DNA of 30,089 nt, from contig JAAYTY010000083.1 in assembly GCA_012523605.1 (NCBI GenBank), positions 1 through 30,089 of the forward strand, given 5' to 3'. This stretch comes from Candidatus Fermentibacterota bacterium. Lineage in GTDB: Bacteria; Fermentibacterota; Fermentibacteria; Fermentibacterales; Fermentibacteraceae. This document shows positions 7,126 through 16,236 of the stretch, piece after piece; position 1 is the stretch's first letter; every line of letters starts with the position of its first letter. Below the pieces are notes generated by a model. That model saw nothing but the letters and a program-made list of their open reading frames with translations, did no database searches and was not told the DNA's origin. Made by a program: the position numbers and the translations under genes.

Positions 7126-8583
7126 ATGAGAAGAACTGTGTGCACCAGGCATGAACCGGCGGCGAAGGCCCCGAGAAGAGGCAACGCCGGGGCCGCGCTT
7201 GTCATAGCCCTGGCCGCCTCGGCGGTGGTCGCCCTGTCGGTCGCCCTGCTCCTTGGATACATCAACCGCATGACGGTCGAGCAGGCCCGCAGGGAGATCA
7301 TGGCTCAGGCGCGCCTCTCGCAGGCCAGCGCGGGGGACATGATCGGCGCTCTGCTGGCCTCGGGGAGGGTTCCGTTCACCGACGGGGACGGGTTCCTGGA
7401 ACTCGCCGGTCAGACCACCCGGATCTCCTGCGAATCGGCGACCGAGCTGCCGCCTGTGAGAATCGATCTCGCGACCGGCGACGAACTCGACGGCTTCACC
7501 CCGGTCGAATCGAGCGGCAGCATAGTCCTTGCCGGAGTCCGCGGCGGGCGGCTCGAGGTCTGGGAGTTCGACCAGCGGACCGGGGAACCCCTCTCCCGCT
7601 CGCCGATCACCGTCTGCGAAGCCTCGGGCGGCTGGCTGGCCGCCGGATTCGGACGCGGCTCGGGCCGGCTCGTCGCAGCCGCTTCGGAAGGACCCTCGGG
7701 TGTGACCGCATCCCTGGTCGGTGTCGACGGCTCCGTCGTCAGCGTCGCGACCGGCCTGTCATCGCTGGAAGGCTGTACCCGCGCCGAGGCGGGAACGGCC
7801 GGCGGTCAGCCGGTCCTCGTCCTCTCGGGCGCAGGCGGTTCGAGGGTCTTCTTCTTCACCTCCGGCGAGGCTGTGGAGATCCCGTCCCCGCCGGGAACCT
7901 GCCCGGTGGTCACGAGAGGCGCGATCTGGCCGGCCGGCGCCCTCGCGGACGCCGCCGGCAGCGGGGCTCACGTCCAGGTGCTCGACGTTCTCCGGGGCGA
8001 CTGGGATGCCGACGGCTCCGAGGATGTCTGCTGGATCGCCCGGGACCGGGTCACGGTCCTGCTCTCGTCGAGCGGTGCGCTCCTTTGCGACAGCTGTCCC
8101 GGAGCCGGGCCCGGAGCATGGGGCGACCTGGGCGGCGCCATCGGGCTGGCAGTGAGATGGAGCACTCCCGCAGGAATCACCGCCTGGAGAACCTTCGCGG
8201 CCGGGAGGTTCTCGAACCTGGCCGGCGGCGGGGCCCTGACACTGCCCTGGGAGGGCAGGCTCACCGGCGGCTGCGGATTCGTAGCCGGCGTCATGGACGG
8301 CAAGGCGGAGCTCTACACTTCTGCAGGCAGGCCCCTGACCGCTCTGGGCGGCTCCCTCGAAGCTGTGGTTGACATAGACGGCGGCGCGGCGGACTTCATC
8401 CTGCAGAGCGAAGACGGCTGGTCGGCCGTCCTCGACCCGGCCGACGGACCCGGGGAGGCGCACACCTGGAGCCTTACGACCCTGGATAAGGACGGCGGAC
8501 GGGTGCTCTCGGGCCGTGTGACGTTCTCCGTGTTCCGAAGCGCCTCCGGGGGAGCGAGGCTGTACAGGGAGGACGAATCATGA
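7126..8583 (+). CDS. PilX-like pilin-associated protein with propeller-like body
   Basis: A 485-residue protein (from ATG 7126) opening the pilin cluster. About 20 basic, polar residues precede GNAGAALVIALAASAVVAL, a single hydrophobic helix like those of PilX/GspK-type minor pilins, but without a standard G-F-T-L-x-E cleavage site. A helical segment rich in Ala, Arg and Glu follows (EQARREIMAQARLSQASAG). The rest, about residues 90-485, consists of short beta repeats such as SIVLAGVRGGRLEVWEFD, GGWLAAGFGRGSGRLVAA and DVLRGDWDADGSEDVCWIA. These suggest a beta-propeller with an FG-GAP/VCBS-like blade. The start is uncertain: the open frame reaches GTG 7021, but the sigma-54 promoter lies between; GTG 7138 is also possible. 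It overlaps the next gene by 4 bases. It is probably a minor pilin or its tip partner; no exact family is claimed. Confidence 0.7.
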   Translation: MRRTVCTRHEPAAKAPRRGNAGAALVIALAASAVVALSVALLLGYINRMTVEQARREIMAQARLSQASAGDMIGALLASGRVPFTDGDGFLELAGQTTRISCESATELPPVRIDLATGDELDGFTPVESSGSIVLAGVRGGRLEVWEFDQRTGEPLSRSPITVCEASGGWLAAGFGRGSGRLVAAASEGPSGVTASLVGVDGSVVSVATGLSSLEGCTRAEAGTAGGQPVLVLSGAGGSRVFFFTSGEAVEIPSPPGTCPVVTRGAIWPAGALADAAGSGAHVQVLDVLRGDWDADGSEDVCWIARDRVTVLLSSSGALLCDSCPGAGPGAWGDLGGAIGLAVRWSTPAGITAWRTFAAGRFSNLAGGGALTLPWEGRLTGGCGFVAGVMDGKAELYTSAGRPLTALGGSLEAVVDIDGGAADFILQSEDGWSAVLDPADGPGEAHTWSLTTLDKDGGRVLSGRVTFSVFRSASGGARLYREDES

Positions 8584-8951
8584 CGAGTCGCCGCGGAAGC
8601 GGTTTCACGCTCGTGGAGGCGGCCGTCTCCTCGGCCGTTCTCCTGCTCGTGCTGGGAGCCCTCTCGACAGCGGTCTGGCTCTTCTTCAGAGGGCAGTCGG
8701 CCATGTCGCACAGACGTGACGCCCTTGTGATAGCCGCGGCCGAGGCGTCTTCGTTCGGCGAACCCGGGTGCTATCCCGGCGTCGGCCGCAGCGAAAGGGT
8801 CGTCGAGTCGGGCGGCCGGAGGTTCCTGCTTGCAACCGAAGTCGTGGAGACCTCGCCGGGGGAGAGGCTTCTCTCCGTCTCGGTGATCGTTCCCGGCGGG
8901 GGTTCGGTCGATCTGTCACGGAAGTTCTATCAAACGGCGGGAGGAGATTGA
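8580..8951 (+). CDS. Small pseudopilin (type IV prepilin-like)
   Basis: A 123-residue protein with a class III signal peptide: a short basic leader MTSRRGSG, then FTLVEAAVSSAVLLLVLGAL. Cleavage is expected between G8 and F9 by the prepilin peptidase PilD, leaving the N-terminal Phe and Glu at mature position 5. The hydrophobic helix runs to about residue 35. The short C-terminal domain (residues 45-123) contains FLLATEVVETSPGERLLSVSVIV, a likely beta-sheet. The size and N terminus resemble GspI/PilV-type minor pilins. The ATGA start overlaps the preceding gene by 4 bases and the TGATG stop overlaps the next by 1, so translation is tightly coupled. Confidence 0.85.
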   Translation: MTSRRGSGFTLVEAAVSSAVLLLVLGALSTAVWLFFRGQSAMSHRRDALVIAAAEASSFGEPGCYPGVGRSERVVESGGRRFLLATEVVETSPGERLLSVSVIVPGGGSVDLSRKFYQTAGGD

Positions 8952-9319
8952 TGCGAACCGCGTCTGCCGGACGAGCCGGGTTCACGCTGGTGGAGGTCCT
9001 GCTGGCCAGCGTGATCCTCGCGATACTGATAGTGGGCGTCGGATTCTTCTTCGGATACCTGATCGACCAGTCGGACGTCATGGACGACAAGACCAGGGCC
9101 CTCGAGCTCGCGCGCCAGGGGATCGAGGAGATGAGGACCCTCGACATGAACACGATCCCCGACGGCACCACCGGCCCCGTGAACTTCGACAAGTTCGATC
9201 GCTACATCACCGTTTCCTCGCCGTTCCCGAACCTCTCGAAGGCGAGGATGGTGCAGTGCTATGTGGTATGGACGGGCGCAAACGGCACGGATTCTCTTTC
9301 ACTCAGCACGGTGTTCTAG
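8951..9319 (+). CDS. Small pseudopilin (type IV prepilin-like)
   Basis: A 122-residue prepilin-like protein. The leader MRTASAGRAG is followed by FTLVEVLLASVILAILIVGV; the cleavage site is G10/F11 and Glu lies at mature position 5. The C-terminal domain has a helix (TRALELARQGIEEMRTL) and beta strands (FDRYITVSS, KARMVQCYVVWTG), as in PilV/GspI-like minor pilins. ATG 8951 shares one base with the previous stop and has GGGAGGAG just upstream. The open frame extends further upstream (to 8768) but that is shadow of the preceding gene. It probably forms part of a tip complex with its neighbours. Confidence 0.85.
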   Translation: MRTASAGRAGFTLVEVLLASVILAILIVGVGFFFGYLIDQSDVMDDKTRALELARQGIEEMRTLDMNTIPDGTTGPVNFDKFDRYITVSSPFPNLSKARMVQCYVVWTGANGTDSLSLSTVF

Positions 9320-9332
9320 GCGGGTGGTGGAA

Positions 9333-12300
9333 ATGAAGAGACGAACCGGTTCCCTGCTCGGCATGAGCCTCGTCGAGGTCACGATCGTCATCGTGGTGCT
9401 CACGATCATCATGGCGGGCGTGTTCATGCTGTTCGTCAGCAGCACCGAGCATTTCCAGTTCGCGAGGAGGCAGAACGAACTGGACATCTCGGGCAGGATG
9501 ACCCTCGACCGAATGACCAACGAGATCATCTGGGCCGGATACATGCCGTACGGCGGCTGGGACAACGACGAGTGGCACCCGATGGCGTACACCGATCCCG
9601 ACTCGCTCTCGTTCTACGCCGACTTCGACCCCTTCCGCAGCCTCAACGACACCGACTTCAGGAACATCTGGCTCGAGGCCGACGGGCACGTCCGCATAGC
9701 GGACAACTCCGGAAAGGTCCAGCTCGTAGGGGAGAACATCTTCGACCTGGACTACGAGTTCCTCGACCAGAACGCGAATGTCATCCCGTTCCCCCACGAC
9801 GAGGCCGCGCGGGATCTCATCCGCCACGTGAGGATCGACCTCATGCTGGCCGACACCGTGGGCGAGGACGTCTACCAGACAGTCCTCCACACCACGATCT
9901 CCCCGCGCAACCTCGGGCTCAACCACGAGATCAACCCGGCCTTCTTCCCGCCCAGCCCGATGGACGGGATCATCGTCGTGAACGTCAGGGGGGCTGGTGA
10001 GATACAGGATCCCACGGTGGACGAGCAGTTGATGATCAACCGACTTCAGTGGCTCGGCTTCACCGTGACCATCCTCACCGACGAACAGCTCTACACCTAC
10101 GACTACACCGACGTGGTGCTCGTTCTCCTGAGGCACCTCGAAGGCGGAAGCCACGCCAACCCCGCATTCTTCCAGAGCCTTCCCGTCCCGATCGTCACCC
10201 TTGACGCGCAGGACGCGGTGGACCTCTTCGGAATGGGCACCGGCGAATTGGAGACCGGTCTCACGCAGATGACCTGCAATCCGTTCTACTGGAACTGGCA
10301 TCCCGTCACGTACAACCTTCCCAGCACCATCTACTACGTCTACAACATGGTGTCGTCCGGCAGGCAGTCCGTCCTCACCAGCCCGGTCGCAGGCGACACC
10401 ACGGTGATCTTCGCGGGCACGGTGAACGACTCCACCTACGCCGCCGCCGTGTGCAACGCCTACACGTCGAACGCCGACAAGCGAATCCACTTCAGCGGTT
10501 ACGACGCATCCGAATACACAAGCGTCTTGGGCTGGACCACCTTCCAGAATGTCATCTTCTGGGCCGCGGCGGAACCGCCTTCCAACCAGGGCGACCCGAT
10601 CACGACCCTGGAGGACTTCGAGGGCCCCGGCGTGGGCTCGCAGGAGGTCACCCTCTGGCAGGACCAGATAAACCCCGTGGCCACGCCGGACACGGTTCCG
10701 ATCTACTATGAACCGTTCACCGGCGGCACCGTCCTGAGCTGGCTGTTCGCTCCGCTCGGCGGCGGCAGGGTCTTCGTAAACATGACCGACAACTGCCTGC
10801 AGGAGGACAGGGCTGCCGCAGGCGCGAACACGCGCGGTCTCGCCAGGCTGACGGTCGACCTGTCGGCCTACAGCATGCTGACGGACGAGCTCGTGCTCTC
10901 GGCGAGGTGCAGGAGCTACGAGGGCGCGCCCGACGCCAGCGACGGCATCTTCTTCACGGGCCCGGGCAGCGCCGACACGCTCTTCTTCGAAGGTTTCGAG
11001 GGCATGGCCAACGCCCCCGGCGACATGCAGTTCTGGGGAGACCTCTACGGGCGCTACCGCATCATCCCCACCTCCCAGGGCTGGGGCGGCACCGGGCAGT
11101 TCGTCTGCTTCGACACCCGGACCGCGGGCCAGTTCGCGAGGAACAGGATGATGGCCGAGGTGAGCACGACAGGCGTGCCGGCAGGCACGCCGCTCATGCT
11201 GAGCTTCAGCTTCCACGACCACGCCGACGAGAGCAATGCCGGAGCGTCCGGCGATTTCGTAGGCTGGAACAGCACCGGTGTCATCGACGGGGCGGTGACC
11301 GTCCTGCAGGATCTGGCGCCGGGCTCCTACGACAACAATCTCTGGCACAGCAGGTCGGTGACCTTCACGCCCGCGCCGCTTCCCGACCCCATCTACATCC
11401 TGTTCGGGCAGTACGGATCCCAGCAGGCGACGACCTACACGGGCAACGACGGGATCTCAATAGACAACGTGATGGTAACCGTTCCCGGCGACACGCTCTA
11501 CACCAGGTTCGGCCTTCCCAACTCGACCAGCGCCTGGGAGTGGGTGCACATAGACCTGGACGACGCAGCCCAGGCCTGCAGCTACCCGTTCAGCGCCAAC
11601 TACCAGATCTGGTTCAGCCAGTACGGCAACGCGCCGGTGCCGAACGGCGGGCGCCAGTGGGACGACGTGACCATCGGCAGGATCGTCAACGTCATGTCGG
11701 TGCCGGGCTGGACCCATGGCCCGATGCCGGGATTCGGCATGACCGACGACTGGAACCCCAAGATCATAGCCCCGGTCATGGGGCACTGCTGGGCCATGCA
11801 GCAGGCCTCGGGAGCCCAGTACTCGAACAGCCAGTACGCCTGGCTGCAGTCACCCGAGGTAGCCATTCCCGCTGACATAGATGACCCCGCCCTGCAGTTC
11901 ACCCACTCCTACACCACTCAATACGGAAACGACGGCGGATACGTGCAGATATCGGTGGACGGCGGCGCATGGACCGTCATGATGCCGTCCTCCGGGCTCG
12001 ACTACGACGATTCCTCACCGGTCTCCTATCCCGGCGGAGCGGGCATCCCGATCTTCACCGGGAACAGCGGTTGGAAGACCGAGACGGCCGACCTTACGCC
12101 CTACAAAGGCCACAACGTGCGGTTCAGGTTCGTGTTCGGGGCAGACGCCGCGAACCAGAACTCTGGCTGGTTCCTCGACAACTTCAGAGTCTACGGGACC
12201 GCCACGGGATACGTGGTCTCCTCGATTGACTTCGAGGCGGCGAGCGTTCCGGCGCCCTGGAACTACAGCTTCGACGTCTGGATGGCCTCCGGCAGCGAGA

Positions 12301-13241
12301 CGAGCTTCCCCGGGAGCGGCGAATGGAACAAGGCGGCCATGACGCAGGTGGTGACCAACGGGAACCTCGGCGTCAACTCGTCGGGCTGGAAGACCATCAC
12401 GCTCGACACGCCGTTCCTTCTGCCGCCCGGGCAGAGCCTCTTCATAAAGATAGAGCAGCACGACGCGGCCTGGTCGGGCTCGCCGATCACCTGGATGTGC
12501 AGCGACGCCACAGGAGTCTGCCGCTGGGGTGAGAGCTCCTCCGGAGATCCGAACTGGCTCAATCCCCACACCCGCCGGCCGAACATCAAGGTGAACACCA
12601 CCACAGGCATCCTCATCCCCGACGGCGGGGCCTTCCAGCAGGACGAGATCCCTCTGAACAACAGCTTCATCTATTCCGACGCGGAGATGATCTACACCGC
12701 CGCCGAGCTGGGCACGGAGGGCTCCGGCGGAGTCTGGACCCACGGGGGCCAGAACGACGACTGGGAGATCGGCACTCCTCTGATACTGACGGTGGATCCG
12801 CCCCTGACTCCCGAGAACGGCATGAACATCGCGGGGAACGACCTGACCGTTGACGGACTCTACTTCGCAGACGAGAACGCCTGGCTCGTTTCCCCAGCCT
12901 ACGCCATGCCGCCGAGCGGCATGTACGACAGCGTGAGGGTGTTCTACGACAGGTGCGTGAGGCTGGCCGGCAACGACTTCGCTTCGGTCTTCATCGCTTT
13001 CGACGACGACCAGACTCCGCCGGTGCCGAACTCGCCCGACTGGCTCGAAGTCCGCACCTATGTCGGTGAGAACCAGGATCTGTGGGATAACGAGATGGTC
13101 GATCTGACCAGCGAGTTCCAGGATGCCTGGACCGCCGGCAAGGCCTATTACTACATAAGGTACTACCTGTTCTCCGGCTTCTGGCTGGAGCGCGGCGGCT
13201 GGAATCTGGACAACATCCAGTTCTTCGCCACGCCGCTTTAA
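9333..13241 (+). CDS. Giant modular pseudopilin (1302 aa)
   Basis: ATG 9333 starts MKRRTGSLLG followed by MSLVEVTIVIVVLTIIMAGV, a class III signal peptide with cleavage at G10/M11 and Glu at mature position 5. Residues 35-205 look like a PilW/GspJ-type pilin body (FARRQNELDISGRMTLDRMTNEI). Residues about 211-415 form a Rossmann-like segment (DGIIVVNVRGAG, LQWLGFTVTILTDEQ, YTDVVLVLLRH, PVPIVTLDAQDA) of ThuA/class I amidotransferase-like shape. Several jelly-roll modules follow at about 550-715, 790-946, 960-1093 and 1110-1302. The last two-domain pattern (GGQNDDWEIGTP, FADENAWLVSP, GGWNLDNIQF) resembles the C-terminal module of immune inhibitor A-type secreted proteins. Ordinary pilins have 130-350 residues. 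It is likely a pilus-tip adhesin or enzyme carrier. Part of it is paralogous to the protein at 16237-19212. Confidence 0.85.
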   Translation: MKRRTGSLLGMSLVEVTIVIVVLTIIMAGVFMLFVSSTEHFQFARRQNELDISGRMTLDRMTNEIIWAGYMPYGGWDNDEWHPMAYTDPDSLSFYADFDPFRSLNDTDFRNIWLEADGHVRIADNSGKVQLVGENIFDLDYEFLDQNANVIPFPHDEAARDLIRHVRIDLMLADTVGEDVYQTVLHTTISPRNLGLNHEINPAFFPPSPMDGIIVVNVRGAGEIQDPTVDEQLMINRLQWLGFTVTILTDEQLYTYDYTDVVLVLLRHLEGGSHANPAFFQSLPVPIVTLDAQDAVDLFGMGTGELETGLTQMTCNPFYWNWHPVTYNLPSTIYYVYNMVSSGRQSVLTSPVAGDTTVIFAGTVNDSTYAAAVCNAYTSNADKRIHFSGYDASEYTSVLGWTTFQNVIFWAAAEPPSNQGDPITTLEDFEGPGVGSQEVTLWQDQINPVATPDTVPIYYEPFTGGTVLSWLFAPLGGGRVFVNMTDNCLQEDRAAAGANTRGLARLTVDLSAYSMLTDELVLSARCRSYEGAPDASDGIFFTGPGSADTLFFEGFEGMANAPGDMQFWGDLYGRYRIIPTSQGWGGTGQFVCFDTRTAGQFARNRMMAEVSTTGVPAGTPLMLSFSFHDHADESNAGASGDFVGWNSTGVIDGAVTVLQDLAPGSYDNNLWHSRSVTFTPAPLPDPIYILFGQYGSQQATTYTGNDGISIDNVMVTVPGDTLYTRFGLPNSTSAWEWVHIDLDDAAQACSYPFSANYQIWFSQYGNAPVPNGGRQWDDVTIGRIVNVMSVPGWTHGPMPGFGMTDDWNPKIIAPVMGHCWAMQQASGAQYSNSQYAWLQSPEVAIPADIDDPALQFTHSYTTQYGNDGGYVQISVDGGAWTVMMPSSGLDYDDSSPVSYPGGAGIPIFTGNSGWKTETADLTPYKGHNVRFRFVFGADAANQNSGWFLDNFRVYGTATGYVVSSIDFEAASVPAPWNYSFDVWMASGSETSFPGSGEWNKAAMTQVVTNGNLGVNSSGWKTITLDTPFLLPPGQSLFIKIEQHDAAWSGSPITWMCSDATGVCRWGESSSGDPNWLNPHTRRPNIKVNTTTGILIPDGGAFQQDEIPLNNSFIYSDAEMIYTAAELGTEGSGGVWTHGGQNDDWEIGTPLILTVDPPLTPENGMNIAGNDLTVDGLYFADENAWLVSPAYAMPPSGMYDSVRVFYDRCVRLAGNDFASVFIAFDDDQTPPVPNSPDWLEVRTYVGENQDLWDNEMVDLTSEFQDAWTAGKAYYYIRYYLFSGFWLERGGWNLDNIQFFATPL

Positions 13242-13253
13242 GGAGGCGGGGAG

Positions 13254-14771
13254 ATGAGCCACCACGGAGAAAGAGGGGTCGCGCTGGCCCTGGTGGTGAT
13301 CTGCATATTCGTCCTCTCCATCCTGGCTGCGGCAGTGTACATGCTTTCGCAGTCGAACATCGCCTCACAGGAGTGGAACGAGGAGCGCCTCCAGGCCCGC
13401 TACACCGCGGAAGGCGGATGCAACCTCGCGGTGCACATGATCATCGGAGGCGCGTCGGTCCCAGGGGGGGACTCGACGCGCCTCTTCATACCCCAACCGC
13501 CCGACTCGGGCTGGTACGAGATGCCCGGCGAAGACATGGGGCTCGTCATGGTGGTCATCGATCCCGACAGCGACAACGCAAGCGTCGCCGAGGGGAACGC
13601 CTACGGCGTCAGGGCGCTGGGGCTCGAGCAGGCGCCTGACGCCGACTACACCTACGGTGTCGAGACCATGGTCATCCCTGAGAACTTCGCGAGGTTCGCG
13701 ACCTTCCTGAACCAGCCGCCCCTCGGGGGATTCTACGGGGACGGTTACAGGTTCGACGGTCCGTTCTTCGCGAACGGCCCCATCTGCATGTGGAGTGGAA
13801 GCGCCTCGAGCGACGACGACATCTGGTTCTACACCTTCGAGCTGGCCAGCGACTACTACTACTACTCCACCGGCACCGCGAGCAATCCGCAGTCCAGCCC
13901 GATCTACGCCAATCTGTCGGTTCAGCCCGACGAGCGCATGGTGCTGGGGGAGCCGTACTGGTGCCTGGGTGTCGATCCGATACCGTTCGGGTCCGGCGAG
14001 GTGAACTGGCAGGATGCCCGGGACGCCGCCATCGCCGGCGGTCTCTACTTCCCCAACGGCGCCCTGCCGAGCGGCACCAGAATCATAATCAAGAACGACA
14101 CGCTCATCGTGAAGACCTCCAGCGTCGCGGCGGAGCAGGACTTCTACATCGGCGGCCTCACGAACCCGGTGGTGTGGATTGACAACAACGCAGGCGACCA
14201 GATCTTCATAAAGAGCATGCCCCCCTATGTCGGGGGGATGACCCCGACGAGCCCCAACGGGCTCAGCATGGGGCTCACCATCGGCACGAACGGCAGCATC
14301 GTAGCCTTCGGTCCCCTGCAATACTACAACCGAGACATCGAGGATCCCAACAACGACATCATGCTGGGTCTGCTGTCAGTTTACGGAGACTTCATCATAG
14401 CATCCGATCCCGACTGCTCCGGCAGCCCCGACCCGTGGCCGGATCCGTGGAAGTCCGTCACGAATTCAGACGTGGAGTACGACTGCGTGGTCATGGTCCT
14501 CGACGGGGACTTCCACGCAGTCCAGTACTGGCTCCCGTATCCCGCCGCGGACTTCATGATCATGGGCGGCTACATAGTGGACACCGAGGGCTACACCACC
14601 GAGTACTACGGCCCCGGCAACTTCGGGGGATACCTGACCTCGATCTTCTACGACATCAGGCTGCTCTCGATGCATCCGCCCTTCTTCCCGCAGACGGGCC
14701 GCTGGGACACCGTCTACTGGGAGGAAAGGCCGGATCTGAACGAAGAGAACATCTTCTGGAACAGGTACTAG
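13254..14771 (+). CDS. PilX-like membrane-anchored pilin-cluster protein
   Basis: A 505-residue protein with a TAAGGAGG ribosome binding site just before ATG 13254. A short leader (MSHHGERG) precedes a single hydrophobic helix VALALVVICIFVLSILAAAV and the motif SQSNIASQEWNEERLQARYT, then AEGGCNLAVHM, as at the N terminus of PilX-type proteins. The large extracellular part (residues 60-505) is rich in Gly, Tyr, Trp and Asp and reads as beta structure; it includes FFANGPICMWSG and a Tyr-rich patch DYYYYSTG. The C-terminal end HPPFFPQTGRW...ENIFW is shared with the next gene, as are VVIDP and the NGP motif, so the two are paralogues. No enzyme motif is seen. It is probably a structural partner of the pseudopilins; I do not recognise a named family with confidence. 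Confidence 0.75.
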   Translation: MSHHGERGVALALVVICIFVLSILAAAVYMLSQSNIASQEWNEERLQARYTAEGGCNLAVHMIIGGASVPGGDSTRLFIPQPPDSGWYEMPGEDMGLVMVVIDPDSDNASVAEGNAYGVRALGLEQAPDADYTYGVETMVIPENFARFATFLNQPPLGGFYGDGYRFDGPFFANGPICMWSGSASSDDDIWFYTFELASDYYYYSTGTASNPQSSPIYANLSVQPDERMVLGEPYWCLGVDPIPFGSGEVNWQDARDAAIAGGLYFPNGALPSGTRIIIKNDTLIVKTSSVAAEQDFYIGGLTNPVVWIDNNAGDQIFIKSMPPYVGGMTPTSPNGLSMGLTIGTNGSIVAFGPLQYYNRDIEDPNNDIMLGLLSVYGDFIIASDPDCSGSPDPWPDPWKSVTNSDVEYDCVVMVLDGDFHAVQYWLPYPAADFMIMGGYIVDTEGYTTEYYGPGNFGGYLTSIFYDIRLLSMHPPFFPQTGRWDTVYWEERPDLNEENIFWNRY

Positions 14772-14775
14772 AGTC

Positions 14776-16185
14776 GTGAAGACTGGCAGGGGACCGGGAT
14801 CGGAGAAGGGCGCGGTGCTCGCAATGGCCGTTGTGCTCGGCGGAGTGCTGGCCATACTGGTCACGGCCGTGTACGTGATCTTCCAGAGCAACAGCGCGCA
14901 CTGGCGCTACACCCAGAACAGGGCGAGGGCCGAGATGGCAGCCGAGGCCGGTGTGAGCCTCGCCATGCACACTCTCGAGCTCGAGAGCACCGTTCCGGCC
15001 GGTTCCCTGCCGTTCAGCATGCCCGGGGATTCCGCCCAGTGGATGAGTCTGCCCTCCGGGGACCGGGTATGGGTCGTCATCGATCCGTCAGACCAGAACG
15101 ACCTTCCGCTCAGGATCGGTGCCGTCGAGATCCGGGCGCGCGGGATGTCGAGGGGCGTGGTCCAGGACGTATGCGTCCGCGCGTGTCCCGAATATCCCTC
15201 GATGTTCGCTCTGCTGACGGATGCCGGAGTGCCCCCGGGCCTGCTGGAGGACGGATGCCGCCTCGGCGGGGCTCTCCATTCCAACGGCCCCGTCAACTTC
15301 TCCAGCGTTTCTCCCGATTCGTCGGAAGACCCCTGGGTGGCCTCCGCCACCACCACGACCGGAGGCGGATTCTTCTTCTGCGATGCAGGCAGGTGCGACG
15401 AGCCCCATCCCGAGGGCAGCAGGGTATGGGTGAGGCCATACATGCGGCTCAGGCAGGGCAGGCCCTACTGGAGCGCGGCGGCCGACAGCGTGAGCTTCCG
15501 GCGCCTTCGCGACTGGTTCGGCGGCCTGGACGCCCAGGCCTTCGCCCAGGGATCGGTGATCAGGGGCGCCAGGAGAGTCCTGCTGGACGGCGACAGGGTG
15601 GTCTGGCGGGACGATCCGCTGGAGACTCCGGATACCCTGAGCCTGGACGGAAGGAGCATCGTCTATCTCCAGTCTGGATTCTCGCCCGTCTATATCAAGT
15701 CCGTCAGGCAGATCACGAGCCCATTGACTCTGGTCTCAAGCGGGCCGCTCTACATCATGGGCCCTATCTCGTCCAGCGGCGCGAGCAACGGCGCGCCGTT
15801 CGCCATCGTGTCGCTGGCCGGCATGTGGATAGCGGAGGATCCAGACGAGGTCGGAACGCCCGACTGGAACTGGCCCTGGAACATCGATACGAACAGGCAT
15901 CTTACGATAAACGCCTTCGTCGCCTGTCCGACGGGCTGCCTTCAGGCCGAATCGCCCTCATCGGGGAGCGGAGGCTGGGCCCTGAATCTCACCGGCGGGC
16001 TTCTGGAGGAGCGGATGGGCGCGGTGGGAACGCCGCTCTCCGGGTACGACCTCTCAGTCTCATGGGACGAGGGCTACGGCTCATACCATCCCCCCTTCTT
16101 CCCTTGTCTTGAACGGTGGAGGATGACCTCCTGGGACGGAGATCCCGATTATGGCGAGAGGTATATGGATGAGAATATGTTCTGA
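14776..16185 (+). CDS. PilX-like membrane-anchored protein, paralogue of previous
   Basis: A 469-residue protein starting at GTG 14776, 4 bases after the previous stop. The leader MKTGRGPGSEKG is followed by a hydrophobic helix AVLAMAVVLGGVLAILVTAV, then QSNSAHWRYTQNRARAEM and AEAGVSLAMHTL, matching the previous protein (QSN, AExG, AMH). It shares VWVVIDPSDQ with VMVVIDPDSD of its neighbour and LHSNGPVNF with FFANGP. The C terminus has YHPPFFPCLERW and ends DENMF. Several Cys residues (for example FFFCDAGRCDEP and FVACPTGC) could form disulfides outside the cytoplasm. Its role is probably the same as its neighbour's: a minor component of a pilus or pseudopilus. The tandem arrangement suggests a duplication followed by strong divergence. 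Confidence 0.75.
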   Translation: MKTGRGPGSEKGAVLAMAVVLGGVLAILVTAVYVIFQSNSAHWRYTQNRARAEMAAEAGVSLAMHTLELESTVPAGSLPFSMPGDSAQWMSLPSGDRVWVVIDPSDQNDLPLRIGAVEIRARGMSRGVVQDVCVRACPEYPSMFALLTDAGVPPGLLEDGCRLGGALHSNGPVNFSSVSPDSSEDPWVASATTTTGGGFFFCDAGRCDEPHPEGSRVWVRPYMRLRQGRPYWSAAADSVSFRRLRDWFGGLDAQAFAQGSVIRGARRVLLDGDRVVWRDDPLETPDTLSLDGRSIVYLQSGFSPVYIKSVRQITSPLTLVSSGPLYIMGPISSSGASNGAPFAIVSLAGMWIAEDPDEVGTPDWNWPWNIDTNRHLTINAFVACPTGCLQAESPSSGSGGWALNLTGGLLEERMGAVGTPLSGYDLSVSWDEGYGSYHPPFFPCLERWRMTSWDGDPDYGERYMDENMF

Positions 16186-16236
16186 AGGTCAGGAGATGAA
16201 CTCAGGAACCAACCCGTTGTCGAGAGGTGAGAAAAG

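Noticed and set aside
9303..11348. A 681-codon open frame on the minus strand opposite the giant pseudopilin.
   Set aside because: High GC makes long antisense frames common. The protein is rich in Val, Gly, Glu, Arg and His without domains or a signal, while the plus strand has a prepilin signal and coherent domains.
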